Shown piece after piece: positions 7,879-17,117 of a stretch of 63,771 nucleotides of DNA (its first letter is position 1; each line of letters opens with the position of its first letter). The notes beneath the pieces are model-generated. The model ran no database searches and had not been told where the DNA came from. It saw nothing but the letters and a program-made list of their open reading frames with translations. A program made the translations under genes and the position numbers. This stretch comes from Vreelandella maris. GTDB taxonomy: Bacteria; Pseudomonadota; Gammaproteobacteria; Pseudomonadales; Halomonadaceae. The DNA lies in contig NZ_JABWCV010000023.1 in assembly GCF_013371085.1 (NCBI RefSeq), positions 1-63,771 of the forward strand, given 5' to 3'.

Positions 7879-9048
7879 TCAAAGCGCAGCTTTGAAAAGA
7901 TTGACGAAATCATTCCTAGTCGTAGAGCGGGGGTTCCAGCGGTCATATCCTGCTTCAGCGCAAAGGTCCGCTAATTCATCAATATCGCCTTCCTTCACCC
8001 CTACCTCAGCAAGGTGCCTCGGGATACCTAAATCTATGCAAAGTGCTTCAATAGCGTCGATCGCCAACTCAGCGGCCTCCAGCACGGAAAGGCCTTCTAT
8101 TTGACACCCCATAGCCTTCGCAACTTGTGCATAGCGTTCGGGAGATGCGATCATGTTGTAACGAGCAACAACTGGCAAGCACAGAGCATTAGATAGACCG
8201 TGTGACAGATGGTAACGCGCCCCAATAAAACGCGCCATGCAGTGCACATTGCCTAACCCCGTCTGTCCAAAGGTCATTCCAGCCATGTTCGATCCACATA
8301 GCATGTTCAAAGCCGCATGGCTATTCGAGCGATTGGCAACAAATGGACGAATATTATCTGTTATTAGCCGAATCGCATGCAAATTTACACCGTCAGTTAC
8401 TGGATTTGAATTTCTTGAAATATACGATTCAAATGCATGAACAAAAGCATCCAGTGCTGAATGACATGCCACCGAAACGGGTAAGCTAGCAAGTACTAGA
8501 GGATCAAGAATAGCCACACGTGCAGGATTTAGCTCTGCATGACGGATGGACATTTTCATACCACTCTCCGTGTCAGTGATCACACATGACCCCGAAACTT
8601 CCGATCCTGTCCCCGCCGTCGTCGGCAGTGCAATCAATGGTAAAGGAGGGGTGGCGAACATACGGATCCCTGTATAATCATGAATACGGCCTCCGTTAGT
8701 CGCCACAATAGCCACTGCTTTGGCGACATCCAATGCACTCCCCCCTCCAACACCAAGTACCAGGTCTGCACCGATAGACTCACTCACCTCAAGAGCATTG
8801 GAAACCTCAGTGTCCATCGGATCAGGGCTCACTTCAGCATGGACAGCAAACTTAACACCTAAATTGTCCATTTCCTTTTGAATTTCTTGAACAAATTCTT
8901 GCTTTTTTAATGCAGGATCTACCACAAACAGGACGCGCCTAGCCTGTTTCTCCGCCAGCAATGAAGGCAGCTGACGGAAACACCCTTCACCGAGAACAAT
9001 CTGTGTTGGGCAAAAATATGAAGACTGGTTCAAAAGCATTTTTAGCAC
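7879..9048 (-). CDS. Iron-containing alcohol dehydrogenase
   Basis: A 389-residue protein, normal for the Fe-ADH (group III) family. The NAD-binding motif is GGGSALDVAKAVA (residues 101-113). The iron ligands appear as D200 and H204 in 'ALDAFVHAFE', then H269 and H283 in 'GNVHCMARF' and 'LSHGLSNA', so all four are present. Such enzymes interconvert alcohols and aldehydes with NAD(H) in the cytosol. The gene lies 49 bp downstream of an aldehyde dehydrogenase, so together they could oxidise an alcohol to the acid. It is the last gene of the operon that starts with the TAXI protein at 13862. Confidence 0.88.
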   Translation of the reverse strand: MLKMLLNQSSYFCPTQIVLGEGCFRQLPSLLAEKQARRVLFVVDPALKKQEFVQEIQKEMDNLGVKFAVHAEVSPDPMDTEVSNALEVSESIGADLVLGVGGGSALDVAKAVAIVATNGGRIHDYTGIRMFATPPLPLIALPTTAGTGSEVSGSCVITDTESGMKMSIRHAELNPARVAILDPLVLASLPVSVACHSALDAFVHAFESYISRNSNPVTDGVNLHAIRLITDNIRPFVANRSNSHAALNMLCGSNMAGMTFGQTGLGNVHCMARFIGARYHLSHGLSNALCLPVVARYNMIASPERYAQVAKAMGCQIEGLSVLEAAELAIDAIEALCIDLGIPRHLAEVGVKEGDIDELADLCAEAGYDRWNPRSTTRNDFVNLFKAAL

Positions 9049-9097
9049 CCTCTATTAAGCTGTAGATACCTAGTATTTACGTGGCAGCCACAGAAGC

Positions 9098-10528
9098 TCA
9101 TGGATTGAGAACAATCAGACGCTCAACAGTCATCTCTTTAGCTGCATAGGCTGGTCCTTCTTTACCAAATCCGCTGGCTTTGACTCCTCCAAATGGCATG
9201 ACATCAGCACGGGCCGATGATGTTTCATTGATTTGTACTGTGCCAAACTTCAAGCCACTCATGGCTGCTCGCACATTGTCAAGATCACGGGTAAATATCC
9301 CAGCAGCAAGGCCAAACTCGGTATCGTTTGCTGCTTTAATTGCCTCGTCTAACGTATCAAACGGACACACGGAGATTACTGGGCCAAAAACTTCTGAACA
9401 CCAGACATCGGCTTCAAAAGGAACGCCTGTAAGAACCGCGGGATGCACTAGACGACCATTACGCTGACCGCCACAATGCAGAACTGCCCCAGCTGATACA
9501 GCTTCACATATCCAGTCATTTACTCTTTCAGCAGATGCTTCACTAATCATAGGGCCAACCCGCGTTTCTTCATTACGTGGATCTCCCGCAACCATCTCCT
9601 GGGCAAGCACGGTAAGCCGCTGCACAACGTCTGCTAAGACTTCTCGTGAAACATATAGTCTTTGTACAGATGTGCACACCTGACCAGCCTTTCGGAACCC
9701 AGCATTAGCAATCTTAGGTAGAGCCCTATCCAGATCAGCATCAGCGCATAGGATGGTGGAAGCTATGCTCCCTAGCTCCATTTGGCTGCGCCGCAATCCA
9801 ACATGGCCCTGGATGATTCTTCCAACCCGAGTTGATCCCGTAAAAGTAAAAAATGCGATATCAGGATTAGTCAGAAGTCGTTCAGCAACGTGCTGATCAC
9901 CCTGAACGATGTGGAGGTACCCTTTCGGCATTCCTGCCTGAAGCAAGATTTTACCGAGTAATGCAGAAGTCAGAGGTGTCAAAGGAGACGGCTTCAAAAC
10001 AGTAGGATTGCCCGCTGCAAAGCTCGGTGCAACCTTATGAAGAACAGTATTTAGCGGCGAGTTGAACGGCGTTATTGCACATACAACGCCAATCGGATCA
10101 TGCACCGTAAAACCGATACGCTGTTCAGAGCCAGGATGAGCACCGAAAGGAACACTATGACCACAAAGCGTCGCAGCAACATCGGCAGAGAGTTGCAGTG
10201 TTAGACCCGCCCGCATTACTTCACTTGCAGCATCAGTATTCGTGAAGCCAGCTTCAATTACCATGAGTTCTATAAAGCGAGATCTATTTTCCTCTAGCAA
10301 GATAGCAGCCCCCCTAAGAATCGAAGCCCGTTCATGCGGTGCAGGCACACTATTCATCAACGCATTCTTTGCTCGATCTATCGCCATATCGACTAGTTCG
10401 GAAGTTGCACTACAAACATTAGCTACTACGTCGCCGCTATACTTATTTTCGACTGGAAACCGATCAGACGTTTCTACCCACTCTCCATCAATCAGCAGTT
10501 GACTACAGTCTTGAAATTTATTGCTCAT
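9098..10528 (-). CDS. NAD(P)-dependent aldehyde dehydrogenase
   Basis: A 476-residue ALDH-superfamily enzyme with the catalytic set in place: N156 in 'TPFNSP', K179 in 'VLKPS', E251 in 'MELGSIA' and nucleophile C285 in 'AGQVCTSVQR'. The Gly after 'ELG' is replaced (usual ELGGK, here ELGSI), which occurs in lactaldehyde/succinate-semialdehyde-like subgroups. It oxidises an aldehyde to a carboxylate in the cytosol. Its neighbour, the Fe-ADH, would supply the aldehyde. The substrate is not assignable from sequence. Confidence 0.88.
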   Translation of the reverse strand: MSNKFQDCSQLLIDGEWVETSDRFPVENKYSGDVVANVCSATSELVDMAIDRAKNALMNSVPAPHERASILRGAAILLEENRSRFIELMVIEAGFTNTDAASEVMRAGLTLQLSADVAATLCGHSVPFGAHPGSEQRIGFTVHDPIGVVCAITPFNSPLNTVLHKVAPSFAAGNPTVLKPSPLTPLTSALLGKILLQAGMPKGYLHIVQGDQHVAERLLTNPDIAFFTFTGSTRVGRIIQGHVGLRRSQMELGSIASTILCADADLDRALPKIANAGFRKAGQVCTSVQRLYVSREVLADVVQRLTVLAQEMVAGDPRNEETRVGPMISEASAERVNDWICEAVSAGAVLHCGGQRNGRLVHPAVLTGVPFEADVWCSEVFGPVISVCPFDTLDEAIKAANDTEFGLAAGIFTRDLDNVRAAMSGLKFGTVQINETSSARADVMPFGGVKASGFGKEGPAYAAKEMTVERLIVLNP

Positions 10529-10636
10529 ATGAATCTCCTAAAGACACTCTAAATCTTTACGAAAGCAGGAAGTTGGCTAGGATTATTGAGTAGCTCTAGC
10601 CAACCTTAGGGCCATTATTTTGGCAAGACCAATCAC

Positions 10637-12796
10637 CTATGCAGGCTTTCTATGGTCTTTTAACTTAAACTGTATTCCTAATATCACTACTGCCATCAGC
10701 ACACCTATTACATCCGTTTCTACGCTACCAAGCATCATTAACACCCCAACCGCAAAAGCCATGATTCGCAAAATGATATTTAGTGCTTTAAAACACCAAG
10801 CCTGAACCGCAGCAGCTAGAAAAAACACTCCTATTGAACCAGTAATTAAAACGCGCAGAATCTGAATAAAGCCTTCACCTTGCATGAGTATCGCCGGGCT
10901 ATAGTAAAAAGCAAACGGCATCAAGAAAGCTGCAATACAAAGTTTAAATGAGGCAATGGAGGTCTTCAGTGGATCAGCTCCTGAAATCCCAGCCGCAGCG
11001 AAGGCTGCTAGAGCAACAGGCGGTGTAACAGATGAAATCACTGCATAATAGAAAACGAAAAAATGAGCTACTAGCGGAGGGATACCCATGGATTGAAGAC
11101 CTGGAGCAACAACTGAAGCGGCAAGTGCATAGGCAGCTGTAGTCGGCAACCCCATCCCCATGATGATGCTAATAATCATAGCCAGCACTAGCGCAATCAA
11201 TTGGCTGTCACCCGCAACCCCAAGTATCAACGATGAGAAGCGCGCTCCAATCCCCGTCAGAGCAATTACCCCCACGACTATTCCTGCACAGGCACAAACC
11301 GCAATAAGAGGCACTACCATCCTAGCGGAAAGGGCCAAAGCGTTTAAAATTTCTTTCGGTCCCATTCGATACGGAGTAAACCAAGAAACCACTGCAGCAG
11401 CTACAATCGCCAGCGTACCAGCGCGAATAACAGAATATCCAACAAAAAGAGATACAACCAAGATAATAATGGGCAAGAAAAGATAGACTTTTCTCAGCAA
11501 CCCCTTCAGGTTAGGCAACTCTTCTCGCGATAAGCCTCGAATACCCAGTCGCTGAGCTTGTAAATCCAGCATGAAATAGAGTGAGAGGAAATAAAATACA
11601 GCGGGTAATACAGCAGCCGCTGCTATCTCAGTATATGGAATACCTGTCACCTCAGCCATGATGAAGGCCCCGGCTCCCATTATAGGGGGCGCTATTTGCC
11701 CACCGGTAGAAGCGCCTGCTTCAGTGGCACCAGCATTCCGAGCATCATAGCCAACTCGCCGCATAAGGGGTATAGTCATAGGCCCGGTGGAAACGACATT
11801 ACCCACCGAAGTACCGTTTATCATCCCCATCATTGCAGAGGCAAGTACCGATACTTTTGCGGGCCCACCTCTGGAGCGCCCCGCCATAGAGAAAGCAAAG
11901 TTTACAAAAAACTCCCCAACACCAGATTTTTGCAGAAATGCAGAAAAAGTGATGAATAGCACAACATAAGTTGAGGAAACAGAAACCGTTGGCCCAAGCA
12001 CACCATTATCAGTAAAGAGGTAAGTGAAAAACCTATTTGAGCTATACCCTCTATGCTCCAGAACTCCTGGCAGCCAAGGGCCTAGAAATGCATAAAGTAT
12101 AAATACTAAAGCAATTACTACCATAGCCATTCCTGCTACGCGGCGAGTCAGCTCCAGTATAAGAATAACTCCTATGAGCGACATGTATAAATCCACATCG
12201 CTAGCCATCGGCGTGCCAGCAACCATATTCCAACGCCCGAGCGACTGTATAATATAGATACCAACTGCTAGAGCTATAATCCCTAGTGCAGTATCCGATC
12301 TGCTCATACGCCCTCGTTCGGTCTTATAAAAATAGCTAGACAAAAGAGAAACAACTACTGCTGCTAAAGAAATACCGGACAGAAAATTATTAAAAATTTC
12401 ACTGTGCTCGTCGAATACTACACTTGGAATGCGTAACCATATTGCTAATACCATTATCAACACACAGGATGATAAAATAAAAGAAGCTCTTTCGACCCCC
12501 ATTCCTCTACCAAAGGAAGCACCCTGAGAGGAAAAACTGTTGGAGGAATTGAATACTAAAAAACCAATTAATAATCCAACAGAAACATGAATAAGACGAA
12601 ACTTCCAAGGCTCAACAGGTTGGATATTTAACGCATACAAATGAAATGCAACATACCCTACACATATTACAAATAGGGCAGAGGCAGCAACACCACTAAG
12701 AAGACGCTCATTCTCAGCCGGTTTAATCTCATCTACACTTGCACTGCTCACTGGAGGCATTGCATTATCGCTACTCATAATTTCATTACTCATCAT
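10637..12796 (-). CDS. TRAP transporter permease, fused 4TM/12TM (TAXI type)
   Basis: A 719-residue membrane protein. The N-terminal part (to about residue 200) corresponds to the small DctQ-like unit, and the remaining 12 or so helices to the large DctM unit. Family motifs include GRSRGGPAKVSVLASAMMG, 'GQIAPPIMGAGAFIMAE' and 'GMGLPTTAAYALAA'. Fused permeases of this kind pair with TAXI binding proteins, one of which is encoded directly upstream. It imports a solute, usually an organic acid, using a Na+ or H+ gradient. A strong hairpin (12822-12865) separates it from the binding-protein gene. Confidence 0.9.
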   Translation of the reverse strand: MMSNEIMSSDNAMPPVSSASVDEIKPAENERLLSGVAASALFVICVGYVAFHLYALNIQPVEPWKFRLIHVSVGLLIGFLVFNSSNSFSSQGASFGRGMGVERASFILSSCVLIMVLAIWLRIPSVVFDEHSEIFNNFLSGISLAAVVVSLLSSYFYKTERGRMSRSDTALGIIALAVGIYIIQSLGRWNMVAGTPMASDVDLYMSLIGVILILELTRRVAGMAMVVIALVFILYAFLGPWLPGVLEHRGYSSNRFFTYLFTDNGVLGPTVSVSSTYVVLFITFSAFLQKSGVGEFFVNFAFSMAGRSRGGPAKVSVLASAMMGMINGTSVGNVVSTGPMTIPLMRRVGYDARNAGATEAGASTGGQIAPPIMGAGAFIMAEVTGIPYTEIAAAAVLPAVFYFLSLYFMLDLQAQRLGIRGLSREELPNLKGLLRKVYLFLPIIILVVSLFVGYSVIRAGTLAIVAAAVVSWFTPYRMGPKEILNALALSARMVVPLIAVCACAGIVVGVIALTGIGARFSSLILGVAGDSQLIALVLAMIISIIMGMGLPTTAAYALAASVVAPGLQSMGIPPLVAHFFVFYYAVISSVTPPVALAAFAAAGISGADPLKTSIASFKLCIAAFLMPFAFYYSPAILMQGEGFIQILRVLITGSIGVFFLAAAVQAWCFKALNIILRIMAFAVGVLMMLGSVETDVIGVLMAVVILGIQFKLKDHRKPA

Positions 12797-12821
12797 GAAA
12801 GCACATTTAGTGATTCAATAA

Positions 12822-12865
12822 AGAGAAATAGAGGTAGTACCTTTTCTCTATATCCCTATTTCTCT
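12822..12865 (-). promoter_or_regulatory. Intra-operon hairpin between TAXI gene and permease
   Basis: AGAGAAATAG (12822-12831) pairs with CTATTTCTCT (12856-12865) across a 24-base loop, in the 85-bp gap after the binding-protein stop codon. A hairpin here would protect the upstream mRNA or partly terminate it, giving more binding protein than permease, as is common in transporter operons. The effect is inferred. Confidence 0.45.
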
Positions 12866-12881
12866 ATTCAAATTTTTCAGA

Positions 12882-13862
12882 TCACCCCTTCAAATCTTCA
12901 GGAATTTCATATCCATTTTCCTCAAACCAGCGCACCGCACCTGGGTGGAAAGGAATAGCAGAATTATTAATATAATTTTCTGCCACAGTTTCCTCGGCAG
13001 AGCGATGAATCTGAGCAACAGCCTCAGAGTTTTCCATCACAGTTTTTACTACTTCATAGACAAGCGACTCAGGAGCATCGGCATGTGTGATAACAAAGCT
13101 CCACATTGCCACCGTTGGAACATCCTCATCCAAGGATGCATAACCCCCAGCAGGTAGATCTGCTCTAGAAAGCACAGGGAACTCTTCCAGTAAACGTTCA
13201 ATCTCATTTTCGCTATAAGCAAAAATATTGACCTCAGCCTGAGCTTCTAACTGGCTAATGGCTGCAAGGGGTACACCTCCAGCCTGAGCAAACCCATCGA
13301 GCAGACCGTCCTGAATTTGTCCGCCTTGGTCAGAGATACCACCATCAATAGTGGTAACATCATAACCAAGAAACTCCAGTATTCTCGGAACATAGACACT
13401 ATTTGTACCACCAGCAGGCCCAACACCTAAACGCTTACCTTCAAGATCGGCCACCGATGTAATTCCGGACTGTTCCAGTGCGGCATAGTGAAAAATGGAC
13501 GAATACATGGGAATAACAGCGCGAATATTTTCATGCTCTACACCGGCCATGACAGGACTCTTACCTTCAATAGCCTCTTGAGCCGGACCTAATGTAGTGA
13601 GGCCAAAATCATGTTCCCCCATCTGCACCATACTGACATTTTGCGCGGGGCCTCCCGTTACCTCAGTCCCGAGATTGATATCAAGCTCTTGACTAATGAG
13701 GTTAGCCAATCCTGCTCCATAAATATAATAAGTCCCACCTTGACTGGCCGTACCCATGACCAGGCTGGACGGCCAATCAGATCTATCTTCGTTAGCAAAA
13801 GCAATGGAGCTAATAGCAAGAGAGATAGCACCCACAGCAAGATTTGTTTTTTTCATTTTCAT
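12882..13862 (-). CDS. TAXI-family TRAP substrate-binding protein
   Basis: A 326-residue periplasmic protein with a signal peptide (positive MKMKK start, hydrophobic core, SIAFA cleavage). The TAXI signature is clear: 'MGTASQGGTYYIYGAGLANLI' early, then 'GGPAQNVSMVQMGEHDFGLT' and 'GKRLGVGPAGGTNSVYVPRILE'. An AGGAG ribosome-binding site stands 7 bases before the ATG. It heads the operon TAXI protein - fused permease - ALDH - Fe-ADH. An operator-like site upstream (13939) matches the one at the tcuA promoter. Ligand unknown; TAXI proteins are known to bind glutamate or dicarboxylates. Confidence 0.9.
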   Translation of the reverse strand: MKMKKTNLAVGAISLAISSIAFANEDRSDWPSSLVMGTASQGGTYYIYGAGLANLISQELDINLGTEVTGGPAQNVSMVQMGEHDFGLTTLGPAQEAIEGKSPVMAGVEHENIRAVIPMYSSIFHYAALEQSGITSVADLEGKRLGVGPAGGTNSVYVPRILEFLGYDVTTIDGGISDQGGQIQDGLLDGFAQAGGVPLAAISQLEAQAEVNIFAYSENEIERLLEEFPVLSRADLPAGGYASLDEDVPTVAMWSFVITHADAPESLVYEVVKTVMENSEAVAQIHRSAEETVAENYINNSAIPFHPGAVRWFEENGYEIPEDLKG

Positions 13863-13938
13863 GTCAGCTCTCCTAAAAATATTTTTGTTTTGATTAATGA
13901 ATGAAAAACTTTCACATTACGGCCTTCTTAAAGCATTA

Positions 13939-13956
13939 TTCAAATGAATACACTTG
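13939..13956. promoter_or_regulatory. Operator-like site upstream of the TAXI operon
   Basis: The reverse complement of this 18-mer reads CAAGTGTATTCATTTGAA and differs from 5197-5214 (CAAATGTATTCATTCGAA) at two positions only. It lies about 75-95 bp upstream of the TAXI start codon, where a repressor site would be placed. I infer a shared regulator, most simply the GntR protein at 5265. Confidence 0.55.
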
Positions 13957-14090
13957 AATACCTTTTCAGTTAACCCTACTTCTACACATCCCATATATAG
14001 AACTTTAGTCCAATTATATTATGATGGAATTGAGGATAGGTGGTCTCAATGACCAAGTGCTGCACCTGTCCTATCAGGTACGGTATTGCC

Positions 14091-14762
14091 ATGATCCACT
14101 GATACCGCTATCTCACCGCTGAAGACCAAGCCATCGTCAGTCATCTGGACCGTGTCGCAGGTACTCGCTCGCCACACCATCGACCCTATCAAGGGCTACG
14201 ATGCCAGTAGATTCACGAGCTGTTCAGCATCCATGCCGCCTCCTAAGATCGAAGAACGACTGATACCTGGCCGCTGGGAGGATGACCTCATCATTGTTGC
14301 TAACAATCGCTCTGCCATAGATACGCTGGTAAAGCACGCCACACGGTTGTTAACCCTGGTGAAATTGAATGGTACCACTGCCACGGCGGCAGCCGTTGGC
14401 TTCAGCGACAAGCTCAATGAGGTATCGCGCTCCCTGCGTTTCTCCATAACCTATTACCAGGGCAGAGAGATGGTGAAACATGCCGAGATCACGCAGAAGA
14501 CTGAGACGGCGATCTACTTTGCTGACCCGCATAGCTCATGGCAGCAGGGCTCCAACGAGAATACCAATGTCTGTTGCGGCAGTACTTGCCGAAGGGCACG
14601 GACCTGTCGGTCTACAGCCAGGGAGCGCTTGACCCCATCGCCGTCTCACTGAATACACGGCCACGCAAGACTCTGGACTGGCGCACGCCGCTAGGAGTCA
14701 ACGTTAAGGTACTCAAGAAGTCCATCGCCAGCCCAAGCATCCTTCAAAAGCGTTGCACTTGA
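14091..14762 (+). pseudogene. Broken IS30-family transposase (copy 1)
   Basis: An ATG at 14091 follows an IS30-like leader. After about 15 residues ('YRYLTAEDQAIV') most of the N-terminal half is missing, and the remainder is spread over frames. The C-terminal catalytic half is readable: 'ERLIPGRWEDDLI', 'YFADPHSSWQQGSNENTN', 'YLPKGTDLSVYSQGAL', 'LNTRPRKTLDWRTPLGV'. The usual DDE catalytic region is interrupted by frameshifts, so no active enzyme is made. A second IS30 relic, differently damaged, is at 39432. Confidence 0.85.
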
Positions 14763-14833
14763 GACCTGAGACCGCCGTTGAAAATCACCGGTTGCCCTCT
14801 TGTCTTGTTAGGCACTCTTATTAACTCTCCCCA

Positions 14834-16285
14834 TTAGTACTGCAGTTGTAGATAAAATCTATACTCCGTTGATCACAACTCGTGAGTGAACGAGGTGCCC
14901 GATGCTGAACGAACTGACCCTTGAAAACATGCGTAAGCAGACCCGTGATTGGGAATCAGCGTTATCCTCATGGCTGACAGAGCTGGGCGGTTACGTCAAA
15001 CGCGCCGAGGCTCGGAAGCGCCTCAGTGCCTATCTGCGGGGCCTATTGGGCGACGTCGAACGACGCAACAGTTGGCAGCTGGCGGAACACCAGGACGACG
15101 CACACCCCTACGGCTTCCAGCACTTGATCAACCGGGCTCGCTGGGATGAGGACGGCGTGCGCGATGCTGTGCGACAGCGTGTCTACGAGGCTCTGCGCTA
15201 CGATGACGGGGTGCTGATAATGGACGAAACCGGGTTCCTCAAGAAAGGTCGCCATTCGGCAGGGCTCAAGCGCCAGTACAGCGGAACCGCAGGCCGGATC
15301 GAGAACTGCCAGATTGGTGTGTTCCTCGGCTATGCCAGTTGCTGGGGGCAGAGATTGATGGATCGCGCCCTTTTCCTGCCCCGGGATTGGGCAGACGATC
15401 GCGAACGCTGCCGCCAGGCGGGTATTCCGGAGGAGGTGAGTCACATGCCCAAGACGACGTTGGCCCGAGAGATGCTGAACCGGGCGCTGAATAGTGGCAT
15501 CACGGCCCGCTGGGTGACGGGTGATGCTGTTTATGGCGAGTCCTTTCAGTTGCGCTGGACCCTGGAGGAGCGCGGTCAAGGCTATGTGATTGCGGTCAGC
15601 CGCAAGGCGTATGTCTGGCAGGGGCTGGAACAACGTAAAGTGGGCGACCTGCTGGAAACCCTGCCTGGGAACGCCGGCTGGATCCGGCTCAGCGCCGGGG
15701 CGGGTAGCCAGTGGCCCCGAGAGTATGACTGGGTATTTCTGCCGGTGAACCCGGGGCCTTTCGAGGAATGGCAGCGTGGGGTGCTGGTAAGGCGTCCCCT
15801 GGACGTCGGCCAGGAACTGACAGCGTATTTCACCTTCGCACCCTGCGGTACGTCGCTCGAAGACCTCGCGCTGGCGGCTGGGGCCCGGTGGAATATCGAG
15901 CGCTGTTTCCAGGAAAGCAAATCACGACTGGGACTGGATCAGTATGAGGTGCGGACCTGGCGTGGCTGGTATCGCCATATCACGCTGGTGATGGCGGCCT
16001 ATGCTCTGCTGGTCACGTTGCGCCGACATCAGTTAAAAAAAGCCTGTTGCTGAACCTGGGTGGGCAAGGCCCATCGTTCTCTCCCTGACTGAAATGCGGC
16101 GATGGTTGTGCCTTACCCCCATTGCCCAGCGACGAAGGCGGCTGGAAGATGCGCTGCTGCACTGGTCCTGTTGGAGAAGACTTCACCAGCGTGTCACCCA
16201 GTACTATCACTGGGTAAGACGCCAACGGACAAAAGGAAGCATCATTACCTTGTCTCTCGATGACTATCTACAACTGCAGTACTAG
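14834..16285. mobile_element. IS701-family insertion sequence, with its target sites
   Basis: The terminal inverted repeats are TACTGCAGTTGTAGATA at 14838-14854 and its exact complement at 16265-16281, so the element itself is 1444 bp (14838-16281). Flanks are TTAG (14834-14837) and CTAG (16282-16285). IS701 elements duplicate 4-bp YTAR targets; both flanks fit YTAR but differ at one base, so either a mutation arose or two elements recombined. The sequences on each side join into one umuC reading frame, so this is a true insertion into that gene. Confidence 0.85.
14902..16053 (+). CDS. IS701-family transposase, frameshifted at an A7 run
   Basis: The DDE residues are visible in 'VLIMDETGF', 'WVTGDAVYGES' and 'GARWNIERCFQESK'. 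The frame reads 383 residues and stops soon after an A7 run at 16036-16042 (QLKK-ACC). With one A fewer, the frame would continue as KKPVAEPGWARP, then 'IVLSLTEMRRWLC', and run to the TAG at 16283-16285, a normal C terminus for this family. The present copy is therefore short by about 77 residues unless polymerase or ribosome slippage on the A run restores the frame. Catalytic residues all precede the shift. Confidence 0.85.
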   Translation: MLNELTLENMRKQTRDWESALSSWLTELGGYVKRAEARKRLSAYLRGLLGDVERRNSWQLAEHQDDAHPYGFQHLINRARWDEDGVRDAVRQRVYEALRYDDGVLIMDETGFLKKGRHSAGLKRQYSGTAGRIENCQIGVFLGYASCWGQRLMDRALFLPRDWADDRERCRQAGIPEEVSHMPKTTLAREMLNRALNSGITARWVTGDAVYGESFQLRWTLEERGQGYVIAVSRKAYVWQGLEQRKVGDLLETLPGNAGWIRLSAGAGSQWPREYDWVFLPVNPGPFEEWQRGVLVRRPLDVGQELTAYFTFAPCGTSLEDLALAAGARWNIERCFQESKSRLGLDQYEVRTWRGWYRHITLVMAAYALLVTLRRHQLKKACC

Positions 16286-17035
16286 GTGGTGTAATGAGGT
16301 TTCCGCCGCTCACTGCGCAGCGTCCACGCATTGCTCTGGCGTGGCACGCCTAATTAAATAGTGCTAAGCCCAAGCTCGCGATTCAGCTTATCGATAGTCG
16401 CCATTAGCTGTTCGCTACGCATGGCCTCCGCCTCGGTTTGCGGTGTTTCGTCGAGCGTGAGCTGACGATTTGATTTGAAGGAGAGATCGAGCAACATCAC
16501 GCCTAACTTGGGATAGCCAAATCCCTTGCGCCAGAGATGGCATAGTCCTTGAATGAACGCTGCAACAAGCTCATGGCTGTCATCTTCAAGCGTCACCACG
16601 GTGCGTTCGCGATACTGGGGTAAATCGGTACGAAAAAGGTTGGTACGCATAAACACCATCACGGCCGACGTGACGCTGCCCTGCTTGCGTTACTTTTCTC
16701 CTGCGCGTGACGCATGCGTTCGAAGTGCTTCACGTAGACCGTGGGGGCTGTAAGTAAGCCGCCCAAAGCTGCGGGAGACCATTATCTGCTGTTTAGGCAG
16801 GCTCATGTCATCCAAGGTAATGGCGTTTTCACCGCGCAGTTACCACACGAAGCGCTTCTGTACCATGGAGAACCGCTTGCGTATCTGCTTGAGGTCGGCT
16901 TCGAGCAGTTGCCAAGCCGTCTTGATCCCCATCACGTTCAGGCGCTCCCCCTTCCGCTTGGCGACTACCCACAGCTCGCTGGGCTATCTGTCACCCGCAG
17001 CGTATGCCCATCAGTGCGCTTGAAGGAGCGATGTC
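16286..17035 (-). pseudogene. umuC: umuC pseudogene (DNA polymerase V, C-terminal part), split by IS701
   Basis: Minus-strand translation gives the C-terminal 240 or so residues of a Y-family polymerase: 'GIKTAWQLLEADLKQIRKRFS', 'LPKQQIMVSRSFG', 'FMRTNLFRTDLPQY', 'GYPKLGVMLLDLSFK', 'RSEQLMATIDKLNREL', 'GVPRQSNAWTLRSE'. In-frame stops interrupt it, including TAA in place of an expected CAA at 16352-16354. The final 'HYTT' is cut by IS701, and the expected 'W-G-E-L' resumes beyond the element at 14833 downward. The N-terminal half (catalytic palm) is missing, so it is dead. Confidence 0.85.
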
Positions 17036-17064
17036 TCTCTCACATTGAAGGCGGACCTAAGTCA

Positions 17065-17078
17065 GGGGGGGGGGGGGG
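17065..17078. repeat. G14 homopolymer
   Basis: Fourteen consecutive G bases lie just upstream of the umuC relic. Such tracts are rare in genomes of this composition. It is not inside a convincing gene, so a contingency-locus role is unlikely. It may mark a rearrangement point or an assembly length error. Confidence 0.9.
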
Positions 17079-17117
17079 AAGGTCAGGTGGATCGGGTTAT
17101 GGGGGAAAGATCAAACA

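Noticed and set aside
14196..15920. Minus-strand frames across the IS30 relic and IS701 transposase
   Set aside because: They lie fully inside plus-strand transposase sequence whose motifs are clear; they are shadow frames.
16036..16060. Programmed -1 frameshift at A-AAA-AAA in the IS701 transposase
   Set aside because: A -1 shift runs into a TGA after about 16 codons and does not reach the conserved C-terminal frame; the needed change is the loss of one A (+1 frame), so only slippage or mutation fits.
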